A DNA stretch of 64,000 bases. Source: Hyphomicrobiaceae bacterium (lineage in GTDB: Bacteria > Pseudomonadota > Alphaproteobacteria > Rhizobiales > Methyloligellaceae). Location: the NCBI GenBank assembly GCA_028066055.1, contig JALCBY010000009.1, positions 54,021 to 118,020 of the forward strand. The letters are read 5' to 3'. Positions 45,064 through 53,763 of the stretch are shown here, piece by piece (the stretch's first letter is position 1; every line of letters starts with the position of its first letter). The notes beneath the pieces are model-generated. The model was not told where the DNA came from, made no database searches, and saw nothing but the letters and a program-made list of their open reading frames with translations. The translations under genes and the position numbers were made by a program.

Positions 45064-45190
45064 ATTGTCAACTTGATTTTCATAAAAGAAGAAAAATATT
45101 CTACTTACCGAACAGCAATAGAGCGGATTCGAAAGAAGACGCAAATCCCTTGATGCGGGACGTGTATCCCGGACAACCAGGTATCACATC

Positions 45191-45520
45191 ATGGCTAAGA
45201 AGATCACCGGGCCTCAGATTCTGACGGCCAACCGCCTGAGCGACGGTATGGTCGTATTTCTAAGCGCGGACGGAACGTGGCGCGCAAGCATCGACGCCGC
45301 AGACGTGGCGCGAACCGAAGATAGCGCATCGGCTCTCGAGGCGCGTGCGGCCACCTTCGTGCAGACCAATGAGATCGTCGATCCGTATCTGATTGCGGTC
45401 GAGGAGACGGACACCGGTGCGGTTCCGGTCGCGTTCCGCGAGCGCAGGCGGATCGCCGGTCCAAGTGTGCAGGCCGCATTCAACGGGCAATCCAACGGAT
45501 CGCTGGCGTTCGCCGGTTAA
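45191..45520 (+). CDS. DUF2849 protein of sulfite-reductase operons
   Basis: A 109-aa protein (KKITGPQILTANRLSDGMVVFLSADGTW). DUF2849 genes typically precede cysI in alphaproteobacteria and their function is not established. It is 12 bp upstream of cysI, so almost certainly co-transcribed. No Cys is present, so cluster binding is unlikely. It may be an assembly or regulatory partner of the reductase. Confidence 0.88.
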   Translation: MAKKITGPQILTANRLSDGMVVFLSADGTWRASIDAADVARTEDSASALEARAATFVQTNEIVDPYLIAVEETDTGAVPVAFRERRRIAGPSVQAAFNGQSNGSLAFAG

Positions 45521-45532
45521 GGGTCAAATCCC

Positions 45533-47188
45533 ATGTACAGATATGACGAGTTCGATACGACCTTCGTGCGCCAGCGCGTGGATCAGTTTCGCGATCAGGT
45601 CGACCGGCGCGTATCCGGCGAGCTGACCGAAGAGCAGTTCCGACCGTTGCGGCTGATGAACGGGCTTTACCTTCAGCTTCACGCCTACATGCTGCGCGTG
45701 GCCGTACCTTACGGCACACTCAACTCCCGGCAGATGCGCAAACTCGCCTTCATCGCTGATGAGTATGACAAGGGCTACGGCCATTTCACGACCCGCCAGA
45801 ACATCCAATACAACTGGCCGAAGCTGCCGGATGTGCCGAACATTCTCGATCATCTCGCCGATGTCGAGATGCACGCCATTCAGACCAGCGGCAATTGCAT
45901 TCGCAATGTGACGGCCGACCAGTGGGCTGGCGCGGCCGGTGATGAGGTCGAGGACCCACGCCCCTATGCCGAGTTGATGCGGCAATGGTCGAGCCTGCAT
46001 CCGGAATTTTCGTTCCTCCCGCGCAAGTTCAAGATCGCGGTGACCGGGGCAGCGTCCGACAGGGCGGCCATCGCCTACCACGATATCGGCTTGCGCCTGA
46101 CGCGAAGCGCAAACGGCGAAATCGGTTTCGAGGTCCTTGCCGGTGGGGGCATGGGCCGCACGCCGATGCTTGGTGTGACCGTGCGCGACTGGCTTCCCAA
46201 GGATGAGCTGCTTGCCTATCTGGAAGCGATCATGCGGGTCTACAACCTGCATGGTCGCCGTGACAACAAGTACAAGGCGCGGATCAAGATCCTTGTCCAC
46301 GAGCTGGGTGCGGAGGAGTTCACACGCCAGGTGGAGGAGGAATACAAGCGGATCGACGCGCCGCGTGTGATGCCGCCGGCACAGGAACTCGTGCGCATCA
46401 AGGACTATTTTGCCCCACCCGTTTACGAAGACCTGCCGGACCAGTCGCCGGAACTAGCCCGCTGCATGAGCGACGATGCGGATTTCGCACAGTGGGTCGA
46501 TCGCAATGTGGTTGCGCACAAGCAACCCGGATATGCGATCGTCAACATCTCTCTCAAGCCGGTGGGCGGTGTACCGGGTGACGCATCGTCCGGTCAGATG
46601 CGCGCCGTCGCCGACCTCGCGGAGCAGAAATCGCATGATGAGATCCGCGTGACGCATGAGCAGAACCTGGTGCTGCCCCACGTTCGCAAGTCGGATCTCT
46701 ACGGTGTCTGGCAGACGCTGAAGACACACGGTCTGGCTGACGCCAATATCGGCCTGGCCACCGATATCATTTCATGTCCCGGTCTCGACTATTGCGCGCT
46801 TGCAACCGCACGCTCGATCCCGATTTCGCAGGATATCTCGCGGCGACTCGGCGACATTTCGCGCCAACGTGATATCGGCGACCTCAAGATCAAGATTTCC
46901 GGGTGCATCAACGCCTGTGGCCATCACCATGCCGGCCATATCGGAATCCTCGGTCTCGAAAAACGCGGCGAGGAATATTACCAGATCACACTCGGCGGCA
47001 GCGGGGATGAAACCGCATCGATCGGAGAAATCATCGGTCCCGGCTTCTCGAGCGAGACGGTGACCGATGCCGTTGAAACCATTGTCGATACCTATGTCGG
47101 TCTGAGGCAGGACGGCGAGACATTCCTCGACGCCTACCGCCGTCTTGGCCCAAACCCTTTCAAGGAGGCAGTCTATGCCACTCATTAA
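45533..47188 (+). CDS. cysI: Siroheme nitrite/sulfite reductase (ferredoxin-type CysI)
   Basis: A 551-aa enzyme that reduces sulfite to sulfide (or nitrite to ammonium) with six electrons. The siroheme-[4Fe-4S] ligands are visible as C-x5-C (CPGLDYC) and C-x3-C (GCINACGHH). N-terminal ferrodoxin-like half-domains (RQMRKLAFIADEYDKGYGHFTTRQNIQYN in pieces: YGHFTTRQN) precede them. There is no flavoprotein CysJ nearby. A 7Fe ferredoxin and a ferredoxin-reducing oxidoreductase follow in the same operon, which points to ferredoxin as the donor. It overlaps the DUF934 gene by 14 bp. Confidence 0.93.
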   Translation: MYRYDEFDTTFVRQRVDQFRDQVDRRVSGELTEEQFRPLRLMNGLYLQLHAYMLRVAVPYGTLNSRQMRKLAFIADEYDKGYGHFTTRQNIQYNWPKLPDVPNILDHLADVEMHAIQTSGNCIRNVTADQWAGAAGDEVEDPRPYAELMRQWSSLHPEFSFLPRKFKIAVTGAASDRAAIAYHDIGLRLTRSANGEIGFEVLAGGGMGRTPMLGVTVRDWLPKDELLAYLEAIMRVYNLHGRRDNKYKARIKILVHELGAEEFTRQVEEEYKRIDAPRVMPPAQELVRIKDYFAPPVYEDLPDQSPELARCMSDDADFAQWVDRNVVAHKQPGYAIVNISLKPVGGVPGDASSGQMRAVADLAEQKSHDEIRVTHEQNLVLPHVRKSDLYGVWQTLKTHGLADANIGLATDIISCPGLDYCALATARSIPISQDISRRLGDISRQRDIGDLKIKISGCINACGHHHAGHIGILGLEKRGEEYYQITLGGSGDETASIGEIIGPGFSSETVTDAVETIVDTYVGLRQDGETFLDAYRRLGPNPFKEAVYATH

Positions 47189-47723
47189 AGACGGACAGTT
47201 TGTTGAGGACAGCTGGACTGTTCTGCAACAGGACGATGAAGTTCCACCCAAGGGCGACGTGATCGTGCCGCTGGAACGTTATCTTTCGGACACCGACGAG
47301 CTGAACCGGCGCGTCGGGCGCGTGGGTGTCGCGCTTGAAAACACCGCCGACCCGGACGATATCGCGCCTTATCTCAACGACATCGATCTTGTTGCGCTGA
47401 CCTTCCCCGCGTTTACCGACGGTCGCGCCTATTCACAGGCACGACAGCTGCGCCACCATCTCGGCTTTGGCGGGGAGTTGCGCGCGACCGGCAACGTGCT
47501 GGCCGATCAGGCCGGCTTTCTGAAACAGGTCGGTTTTGACGCCTTTGAAGTCACGCCGAACCAGTCGATCGACATCTGGGTCAAGGCCAGCGAGGCGGTA
47601 ACCCTCGCCTATCAGCGCGGCTACGACGGGAACCGGAAGACGCGCGACAAATTGCGGCCTTCACCATTGCCGCAACACCCATCAGATTGTGCCGCCGTGG
47701 CCGAACAGTCCGCGCCTGCGTAA
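47175..47723 (+). CDS. DUF934 protein of sulfate-assimilation operons
   Basis: A 182-aa protein (MPLIKDGQFVEDSWTVL, LALTFPAFTDGRAYSQARQLRHHLGF in pieces, RATGNVLADQAGFLKQVGFDAFEV). DUF934 members accompany cysI/cysH in proteobacteria; their biochemical role is unclear. The ATG at 47175 lies within the cysI end, preceded by GGAGG, so translation is coupled. The cysH gene that often sits here is missing. Confidence 0.9.
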   Translation: MPLIKDGQFVEDSWTVLQQDDEVPPKGDVIVPLERYLSDTDELNRRVGRVGVALENTADPDDIAPYLNDIDLVALTFPAFTDGRAYSQARQLRHHLGFGGELRATGNVLADQAGFLKQVGFDAFEVTPNQSIDIWVKASEAVTLAYQRGYDGNRKTRDKLRPSPLPQHPSDCAAVAEQSAPA

Positions 47724-47783
47724 GCGCACGCCCGCACTGACGGCCAATCAGCCAAACACGATTTATCTCTGGAAAGTGGACAG

Positions 47784-48116
47784 ATGACGTACGCTGTGAC
47801 GGAAGCCTGCATCAACTGCAAATTCACCGATTGCGTCGAGGTGTGCCCGGTCGATTGTTTTTACGAGGGTGAGAACATGCTCGTGATCCACCCCGACGAG
47901 TGTATCGACTGTGGCGTGTGCGAGCCGGAATGCCCAGAGGAAGCGATCATCGCCGATACCGAGCCCGATGCGGAGAAATGGGTTGCGCTGAACCAGAAAT
48001 ATTCGGAAATTTGGCCGAATATCACGGAGCGCAAAGACCCGCCGGCTGACGCACAGAAATGGTCCGGCAAACTGGACAAAATGGACTATATTTCCCCCGC
48101 GCCGGCTTCCGCGTAG
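47784..48116 (+). CDS. fdxA: 7Fe ferredoxin ([3Fe-4S][4Fe-4S])
   Basis: A 110-aa ferredoxin close to Azotobacter FdI/FdxA. Cluster motifs are [18 protein letters not shown] and [12 protein letters not shown], where the C-x2-C-x4-C-x3-C spacing of the first motif indicates a 3Fe plus 4Fe protein. The C-terminal segment ([19 protein letters not shown]) is the usual FdxA extension. It sits between the sulfite reductase and korAB, 29 bp before korA, so it is likely the carrier that links them. Confidence 0.95.
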   Translation: MTYAVTEACINCKFTDCVEVCPVDCFYEGENMLVIHPDECIDCGVCEPECPEEAIIADTEPDAEKWVALNQKYSEIWPNITERKDPPADAQKWSGKLDKMDYISPAPASA

Positions 48117-48145
48117 AATAAGCCCACGTTACGAGACCGAAACCC

Positions 48146-50017
48146 ATGGCCGAACTTTCAGTCGCTTCCGGCGCGGCGGATACCGTGCGCAAACCGCCGC
48201 TGGTTGTGCGGTTTGCTGGTGATTCCGGAGATGGCATCCAGCTCGCCGGCCTGGAATTCGCCAAATCGACGGCGGACGCAAAGTCCGACTTCATGACGTT
48301 TCCGGACTATCCGGCGGAAATCCGCGCGCCCGCCGGTACGCTGTTCGGCGTCTCCGCTTACCAGATCCAGTTCGATTCCGATGAGGTGCTGACACCGGGC
48401 GACGAAGCCGATGTGCTGGTTGCCTTCAACCCGGCCGCCCTGAAAACCAACCTCCATACCCTCAAGCCCGGAGGTGTGCTGATTGTCGATGAAACCCACT
48501 TCGACGCGCGTGGCCTCAAAAAGGCAAAGGTCGAGGCCAATCCGCTGGAAGACGGTTCGCTCGACGGATATCAGCTCATCACTGCCGGCGTGGTCAAGCG
48601 TACGATTGAGGCACTTGCCCCGTTGGAGCTTGGACGAAAACAGGCGACCCGTGCGAAGAACTTCTGGGTTCTCGGTCTGGTATACTGGCTTTTCGGCCGT
48701 CCACTCGACACCACGGAAGACTGGCTGAAAACGAAGTTCAGAAAAACGCCAGAAGTGGCTAACGCAAACATCCTGGCGCTGAAGGCCGGTCATGCCTATG
48801 CAGAAACGGTCGAGCTGTCCGCAGTTCGTGACTTCGCCGAACCGCGCATCGCAAAACACAAGAATAAATCGCGCATCATTTCCGGAACGCAGGCGATGGC
48901 CTACGGCATTGCGGCGGTTTCCGCGCTCGGCAAACGCGACATCGTTTATTGCTCTTACCCTATCACACCGGCATCGATCCTGCTTCATGCCCTGGCCCGG
49001 TTTGAGGCCGGCATCCGTACCTTCCAGGCGGAAGACGAGATCGCCGCGGTGTCAGCAGCTCTCGGGGCTTCGTATGCAGGCTCGCTCGGCATCACGGCAA
49101 GCTCGGGGCCCGGTCTGTCGCTGAAAACCGAAGCGATTGGCCTCGGCGTCTCGGTTGAACTGCCACTCATCATCATCGATGTGCAGCGGGGCGGCCCGTC
49201 GACCGGCATGCCGACGAAACCCGAGCAATCCGATCTCTCGATGGCCATTCACGGCCGTCATGGTGAGGCTCCGCTTCCGGTTCTGGCCCCGGCGACGCCC
49301 GACGAATGTTTCTGGATCATGCTCGAAGCCGCGCGCACGGCGATCGGCGCCATGACTCCTGTCATCGTGCTGTCCGATGCCTATCTGGCAAACGCCGCAT
49401 CAGACTGGGAGTTGCCCGATATAGACGCCATTCCCGACATCGACTGGCCCGAATACAAACCGAACGGCGCCGAGTTCCAGCCTTTCGCCCGCGATCCCAA
49501 CACGCTCGCCCGCCCTTGGGTTGCGCCCGGAACGCCAGGCCATGCTCACCGCATTGGCGGCATCGAGAAGTCGTCCGGCACGGGACACATTTCCTACGAT
49601 CCGGACAACCACGAAGAGATGACCCGGCTCCGTGCGGAAAAGATAGACCGCCTCACCGCCCGCTGGCCGGAGGTAAAAATCGAGGACGGCCCGGAAGACG
49701 GAGACCTGCTCGTGATCGGTTGGGGGTCGACATATGGCGCCATCGCGCAAGCCGTGAAGGAACTGAACGCAGACGGCAAACGGGTCACGCACGTACATCT
49801 GCGCCATCTGAACCCGCTGCCACGAGGACTTTCGGAACTGCTCGACAGATTTCTGCAGGCCGTTACCGTGGAACTGAACACAGGACAACTCTGCTCCATT
49901 CTGCGCAGCGAGTTTCTCAAGCCTGTCGAGTGTATCTCTCAGGTGAATGGACAGCCCTTCCACGTATCGAAGCTGCGGGATGAGTTCACCAAGCGTCTGG
50001 AGGCGCCGGGCGCATGA
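48146..50017 (+). CDS. korA: 2-oxoglutarate:ferredoxin oxidoreductase, fused gamma-alpha subunit (copy 2)
   Basis: A 623-aa subunit. The gamma domain at the N-terminus (VVRFAGDSGDGIQLAGLEFAKSTA) is followed by the alpha domain (GTQAMAYGIAAVSALGKRDIVYCSYPITPAS in part; FQAEDEIAAVSAALGASYAGSLGITASSGPG in part) and QRGGPSTGMPTKPEQSD. This matches the KorA type of aerobic bacteria better than copy 1. It is coupled to korB by an ATGA overlap. Together with FdxA it would generate reduced ferredoxin, probably from 2-oxoglutarate. Confidence 0.93.
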   Translation: MAELSVASGAADTVRKPPLVVRFAGDSGDGIQLAGLEFAKSTADAKSDFMTFPDYPAEIRAPAGTLFGVSAYQIQFDSDEVLTPGDEADVLVAFNPAALKTNLHTLKPGGVLIVDETHFDARGLKKAKVEANPLEDGSLDGYQLITAGVVKRTIEALAPLELGRKQATRAKNFWVLGLVYWLFGRPLDTTEDWLKTKFRKTPEVANANILALKAGHAYAETVELSAVRDFAEPRIAKHKNKSRIISGTQAMAYGIAAVSALGKRDIVYCSYPITPASILLHALARFEAGIRTFQAEDEIAAVSAALGASYAGSLGITASSGPGLSLKTEAIGLGVSVELPLIIIDVQRGGPSTGMPTKPEQSDLSMAIHGRHGEAPLPVLAPATPDECFWIMLEAARTAIGAMTPVIVLSDAYLANAASDWELPDIDAIPDIDWPEYKPNGAEFQPFARDPNTLARPWVAPGTPGHAHRIGGIEKSSGTGHISYDPDNHEEMTRLRAEKIDRLTARWPEVKIEDGPEDGDLLVIGWGSTYGAIAQAVKELNADGKRVTHVHLRHLNPLPRGLSELLDRFLQAVTVELNTGQLCSILRSEFLKPVECISQVNGQPFHVSKLRDEFTKRLEAPGA

Positions 50018-50991
50018 ATGTGATGCAACTCAAGGCAAGCGACTTTGAATCGGATCAGGAGGTACGCTGGTGCCCCGGCTGCGGTGACTATGCGATCCTG
50101 AAGGTGGTCAAAACGGTCCTGGCCGACATTGGCCACTCGCCTGATGACGTCGTGTTTGTTGCCGGCATCGGCTGCGCCGCGCGGTTTCCGTACTACCTTT
50201 CAACTTACGGATTTCACACAATCCATGGCCGGTCAGCCGCGGTGGCAACGGGCGTGAAACTGGCCAACCCTGACCTCGATGTGTGGGTCGTCGGCGGCGA
50301 CGGCGATTTCCTGTCGATCGGCGGCAACCACACGCTGCACGCCCTGCGCCGCAATGTCGATTTGAACCTGCTGCTGTTTAATAACGCGATCTACGGTCTC
50401 ACCAAGGGACAATACTCACCGACATCTCCGGTCGGCACGCGATCGCCGAGTACGCCGGGTGGGTCCGTCGAACAGCCGGTCAATGCCGTCAGCTTTGCTC
50501 TCGGTGCGGGTGCCAAATTTGTCGCGCGCGGCGCCGACACACTCCAGACTCACCTGCCGACCGTCCTGAAGCGCGCGCACGACTATAAGGGCGCATCCTT
50601 TGTGGAAATCCTGCAGAATTGCATCGTCTATCATGACGGTGCGTTCGGTGCGATCAACGACCGTTCCGAATCACAGAATGTCACGGTTCGCCTGGAACAC
50701 GGCCAACCTATGCTGTTCGGCAAGGAAAATGACAAAGGGCTCGTCTTCAACGAACAGACCGGCACGTTCGACGTGGACGAACTGACGAACCTGAAGAGCG
50801 AAGACGATGTGGCGATCCACGACGAAACCAACATCGACCGGGCATTCGCATTGGCGCAGATGGAGCAGCCGGGACATCCCGTCCCGCTCGGCGTGCTCTA
50901 TGCTGAACCGGCAGCGGAATTTGTCGATGCGCGCGGGTTCACCGGAACAAAGGGCGCGTGGGACCGGGACGCGCTGAAAGCGCTGCTGTAG
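50014..50991 (+). CDS. korB: 2-oxoglutarate:ferredoxin oxidoreductase beta subunit (copy 2)
   Basis: TPP-binding subunit of 325 aa with WCPGCGDYAILK (cluster Cys), VGGDGDFLSIGGNHTLHALRRN and FNNAIYGLTKGQYSPTS, all canonical KorB motifs. It overlaps korA by 4 bp. It is last in the DUF2849-cysI-DUF934-fdxA-korAB operon. No terminator is evident after it. Confidence 0.93.
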   Translation: MNVMQLKASDFESDQEVRWCPGCGDYAILKVVKTVLADIGHSPDDVVFVAGIGCAARFPYYLSTYGFHTIHGRSAAVATGVKLANPDLDVWVVGGDGDFLSIGGNHTLHALRRNVDLNLLLFNNAIYGLTKGQYSPTSPVGTRSPSTPGGSVEQPVNAVSFALGAGAKFVARGADTLQTHLPTVLKRAHDYKGASFVEILQNCIVYHDGAFGAINDRSESQNVTVRLEHGQPMLFGKENDKGLVFNEQTGTFDVDELTNLKSEDDVAIHDETNIDRAFALAQMEQPGHPVPLGVLYAEPAAEFVDARGFTGTKGAWDRDALKALL

Positions 50992-51101
50992 TCGAAGCAT
51001 TGTCCTGCGCATGTGATTGACAGGGGTCAAAGCGCGTCCGCTCCATTTCGCTCAAAGTCTTGCGAACTGATCGATCATTGTGTGAAGGACGCGTCGCAAC
51101 A

Positions 51102-51551
51102 GTGAAACCGACAAAGACATGTATTCTGGTTGCGGACGGCGCACATGTCCGCGTCTACCTCAACAACGGCCCCAACCTGGGAATTGCGGAAATCGAAAAA
51201 TACGCCCGCGACCTCGACCTCAAGGCGAGCCGTGAAATCGACGCCGACCGGCCGGGACGCACCTTCGATTCAGGCGGTGAAGGGCGTCACGCCATGGAGC
51301 CGCCGAATGACGCAAAGCGCCATGCCAAGCAGGAGTTTCATCGCCATATTGCCGGAGACATCGAAGCGGCGTTGAAAGCCGGCGAATTCGACCGGCTGGT
51401 CATCGTGGCCGCTCCAGCGACGCTGGGCGATCTGCGGCAGGAATTCTCAAAATCCGTGACAGACCGGATTCATGGCGAAATCGCCAAGAACCTGATCCAG
51501 GCCGATGAGCGGGAACTCAAGGAACAACTCGGTAGCGTGCTCGCGGTCTGA
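51102..51551 (+). CDS. Host-attachment family protein
   Basis: A 149-aa cytoplasmic-looking protein of the host_attach (baeRF-like) family: TKTCILVADGAHVRVY near the start, GEGRHAMEPPNDAKRHAKQEFHRHIAGDIE in part, and LVIVAAPATLGDLRQEFS. These proteins were named from an Agrobacterium attachment mutant but are widespread, and the true role is uncertain. The GTG at 51102 is chosen because it directly precedes the conserved N-terminal strand. It converges with the DUF1513 gene, 21 bp away. Confidence 0.87.
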   Translation: MKPTKTCILVADGAHVRVYLNNGPNLGIAEIEKYARDLDLKASREIDADRPGRTFDSGGEGRHAMEPPNDAKRHAKQEFHRHIAGDIEAALKAGEFDRLVIVAAPATLGDLRQEFSKSVTDRIHGEIAKNLIQADERELKEQLGSVLAV

Positions 51552-51572
51552 CGCCAGGTTTCTTGATCGCGG

Positions 51573-52670
51573 CTAACGGATGGCCGTCAGATGGTTGTCC
51601 CACGCAACATCAAACGCGCCGAGGCACTGATCTCCATCTCCGTTCGTGCCGGCAATCCGGCCCGAGCCACTGGTCAGCACGAAGCCCCGCTGCCCCGCTC
51701 GTCCTGCGACACCACTCGCATCGGAGAACGCTGTGAGACGAAGAAAGCGTCTGCCCGACACATCGAAATAGAGAGCAACCCCGCCGCGTGGTGATGTCAC
51801 GGCAACGATTTCTCCCGAAGCATCCGCGGCAACCGACCCGACATACCCCTTCAGACGCCCGTTGGCGGTCTCGGGAATCTCGGCAAGTTCCAGATCTTCC
51901 CCGCGCCTGTGAAACCCAACGAGATTGGGAGTTACGTTCTTTGCACCCTTGTGTTGGCACCCGAAGACAACGGCACGATCCGCGCACGCCGCGAGATGAC
52001 GAATGGACAGTTGATGCATGTGACCGGGCAAACTGTGGCTTTCCAGCAGGTCGCCCGTTTCCGCATCGATATAGACAAGGCTTGGCGCCATGGTTTTGAG
52101 GTTAAGCAGTTCGCGTCCAAAATCGGGATGGGTCTCGATCCCGCCGTTGGCAATCACCAGTGTGCGCCCGTCAGGCAGCATCGCGATGTCATGAGGGCCA
52201 GTGCCGCCGGACGGAAACTCGCCGATCAGGCGGTATCCAGCATCGACATCCCGCACACCGATGACACCGCGCCGGTCGTCATAGTCATTCTCGGTCGTGT
52301 ACAACAGCCTGCCATCCCGCGAAAATGCCCCATGCCCGTAAAAGTGACGGCCGGGTGACGATGCAAATGCGACCGGAGCTCTCCGGTCATTCACGTCCAA
52401 CGCAACGGCGAACGTGCCGGGCCGTCGCGCGAACACGACACATTGCATTCTGCCGGGTCTTCGAAGGCATGAATGCCCACGGCCAGGTAATGCCGATTTC
52501 ATGACGATGCCGGTTTCCGGTGAAAAAAGGGCGACGGCGAACGTCCCGTCCGGCTCACGCAACGCGGCCGCGTAGAGCTCTCCCGGCGCGGCGCGCGCTG
52601 TGAAAGGAAACATCGGCGTGACAGAGGCAGCCGCAATCATCCGCAATATGTCGCGCCGTTCAATCGCCAT
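51573..52670 (-). CDS. DUF1513 protein with Tat-like signal
   Basis: A 365-aa protein. The start ERRDILRMIAAASVTPMFPFTARA looks like a twin-arginine signal, so it is probably exported folded. The rest is a WD/NHL-like seven-bladed propeller (HFYGHGAFSRDGRLLYTTEN, PHDIAMLPDGRTLVIANGG, LPGHMHQLSIRHLA) typical of DUF1513. DUF1513 genes recur with imelysins and DUF1111 proteins in iron-related clusters. It is last of this cluster; its ATG at 52670 overlaps the imelysin end by 11 bp. Confidence 0.88.
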   Translation of the reverse strand: MAIERRDILRMIAAASVTPMFPFTARAAPGELYAAALREPDGTFAVALFSPETGIVMKSALPGRGHSCLRRPGRMQCVVFARRPGTFAVALDVNDRRAPVAFASSPGRHFYGHGAFSRDGRLLYTTENDYDDRRGVIGVRDVDAGYRLIGEFPSGGTGPHDIAMLPDGRTLVIANGGIETHPDFGRELLNLKTMAPSLVYIDAETGDLLESHSLPGHMHQLSIRHLAACADRAVVFGCQHKGAKNVTPNLVGFHRRGEDLELAEIPETANGRLKGYVGSVAADASGEIVAVTSPRGGVALYFDVSGRRFLRLTAFSDASGVAGRAGQRGFVLTSGSGRIAGTNGDGDQCLGAFDVAWDNHLTAIR

Positions 52671-53763
52671 CGAGCGCATTGAAGCCCAGGCTGAGGCCCG
52701 CTGCTTCGCCGAGAACACGGCGCGTCTGTTCACGCGCATTCTTGAGTGGAAAGCCCGATGCCAGGAAGAGATCCTCGGCCTTCTTGTCTTCCGATGCCGA
52801 ACTCACAGGACCCTTCACGCTATTGAGGTGCTTCAGAGCCTGCTTGAGTTCGATCAGGATCGACTGTCCCATGAGACTCTCGTGCGCTTCAATCCGATCG
52901 AGCAGTCCACCGGCCACATAGAGCGTCATCATACCTTCGAGCTTGGCAGCAAGAAACTCCGACGACAAACCCGACGGTTCAAACGCAGCGCGGGTGCGTC
53001 GAGCTGTTTTTCTGCTGAGGCCCAACGGACCGGCAATCTCAATATCTCGCAGCCTTTCAAGGCCCACCAGGAAAGCCTTTGCAATTTCCAGTGTGACTTC
53101 ACCCTCATCGAGATATGCCGGATTGTCCGGGCCAGGCGACAGATAGGTACGGACATACGCGGTGTCATCCGCCCAGGCCGACTGAACGTCCTTCGCGATG
53201 AATGAGAGGTTGGCCGCAACCGCCTGCAGGTAACCGCAGCGGTAATCGCGTGCCGGGCCCGCCTGCTCAAACTCATCAGAGCCATTGCCAAAAAGAAGAT
53301 ACTCCGCAGCGCCCAGCCCCTGCAGGGCAACGCTTCTTTCCGCCAGAGCCGCCCGGTCAAGTGAGCGCACGTCACGCTTGGCCAGAGCACGGCGAACCTG
53401 TCGTTTGCCGAGACTTTTGCGGTCCGGCCAATAGAAAACCCGTGCATGGCGGCGTTCATCCATAACCGGTCCGAAATGGATATGCTCGATCCGGGCCCAG
53501 GCCAGCACCAGCTCGCGAAAAGCTTTCCTGAGCGCCTGTGAAGGCTTTCCGGGTGCTGCCTCACAGTAGGTTTTCGTCTCCGCTGCAAAGGCATCCGCCG
53601 CAGCGGCCAGCTTTTCATATCCCGGCCGGATATGGCTTTCGAGTACCAACCGCGCGAGCCCTTTGTGATCAAAAGACGCCGCAGCAGCGGGGCTGAAGGT
53701 CACTCCGCAGACGACGAACGCCACGGCGAACACAATCAGGAAAGCCCGACGACGCATAGTCAT
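52660..53763 (-). CDS. Imelysin-family periplasmic protein (second copy)
   Basis: A 367-aa exported protein with a signal peptide (about 1-29, SPAAAASFDHK). The imelysin fold is recognised by VLAWARIEHIHFGPV, ALQGLGAAEYLLFG and the C-terminal segment FALGYLQAVAANL-like (CGYLQAVAANLSFI). The usual GxHxxE is replaced by GLGAAEYL, so its metal site may differ from the first copy (GYHAVE). Members relate to EfeO and IrpA and act in iron uptake. The ATG at 53763 overlaps the DUF1111 stop by one base (TGATG). Confidence 0.85.
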   Translation of the reverse strand: MTMRRRAFLIVFAVAFVVCGVTFSPAAAASFDHKGLARLVLESHIRPGYEKLAAAADAFAAETKTYCEAAPGKPSQALRKAFRELVLAWARIEHIHFGPVMDERRHARVFYWPDRKSLGKRQVRRALAKRDVRSLDRAALAERSVALQGLGAAEYLLFGNGSDEFEQAGPARDYRCGYLQAVAANLSFIAKDVQSAWADDTAYVRTYLSPGPDNPAYLDEGEVTLEIAKAFLVGLERLRDIEIAGPLGLSRKTARRTRAAFEPSGLSSEFLAAKLEGMMTLYVAGGLLDRIEAHESLMGQSILIELKQALKHLNSVKGPVSSASEDKKAEDLFLASGFPLKNAREQTRRVLGEAAGLSLGFNALDGD

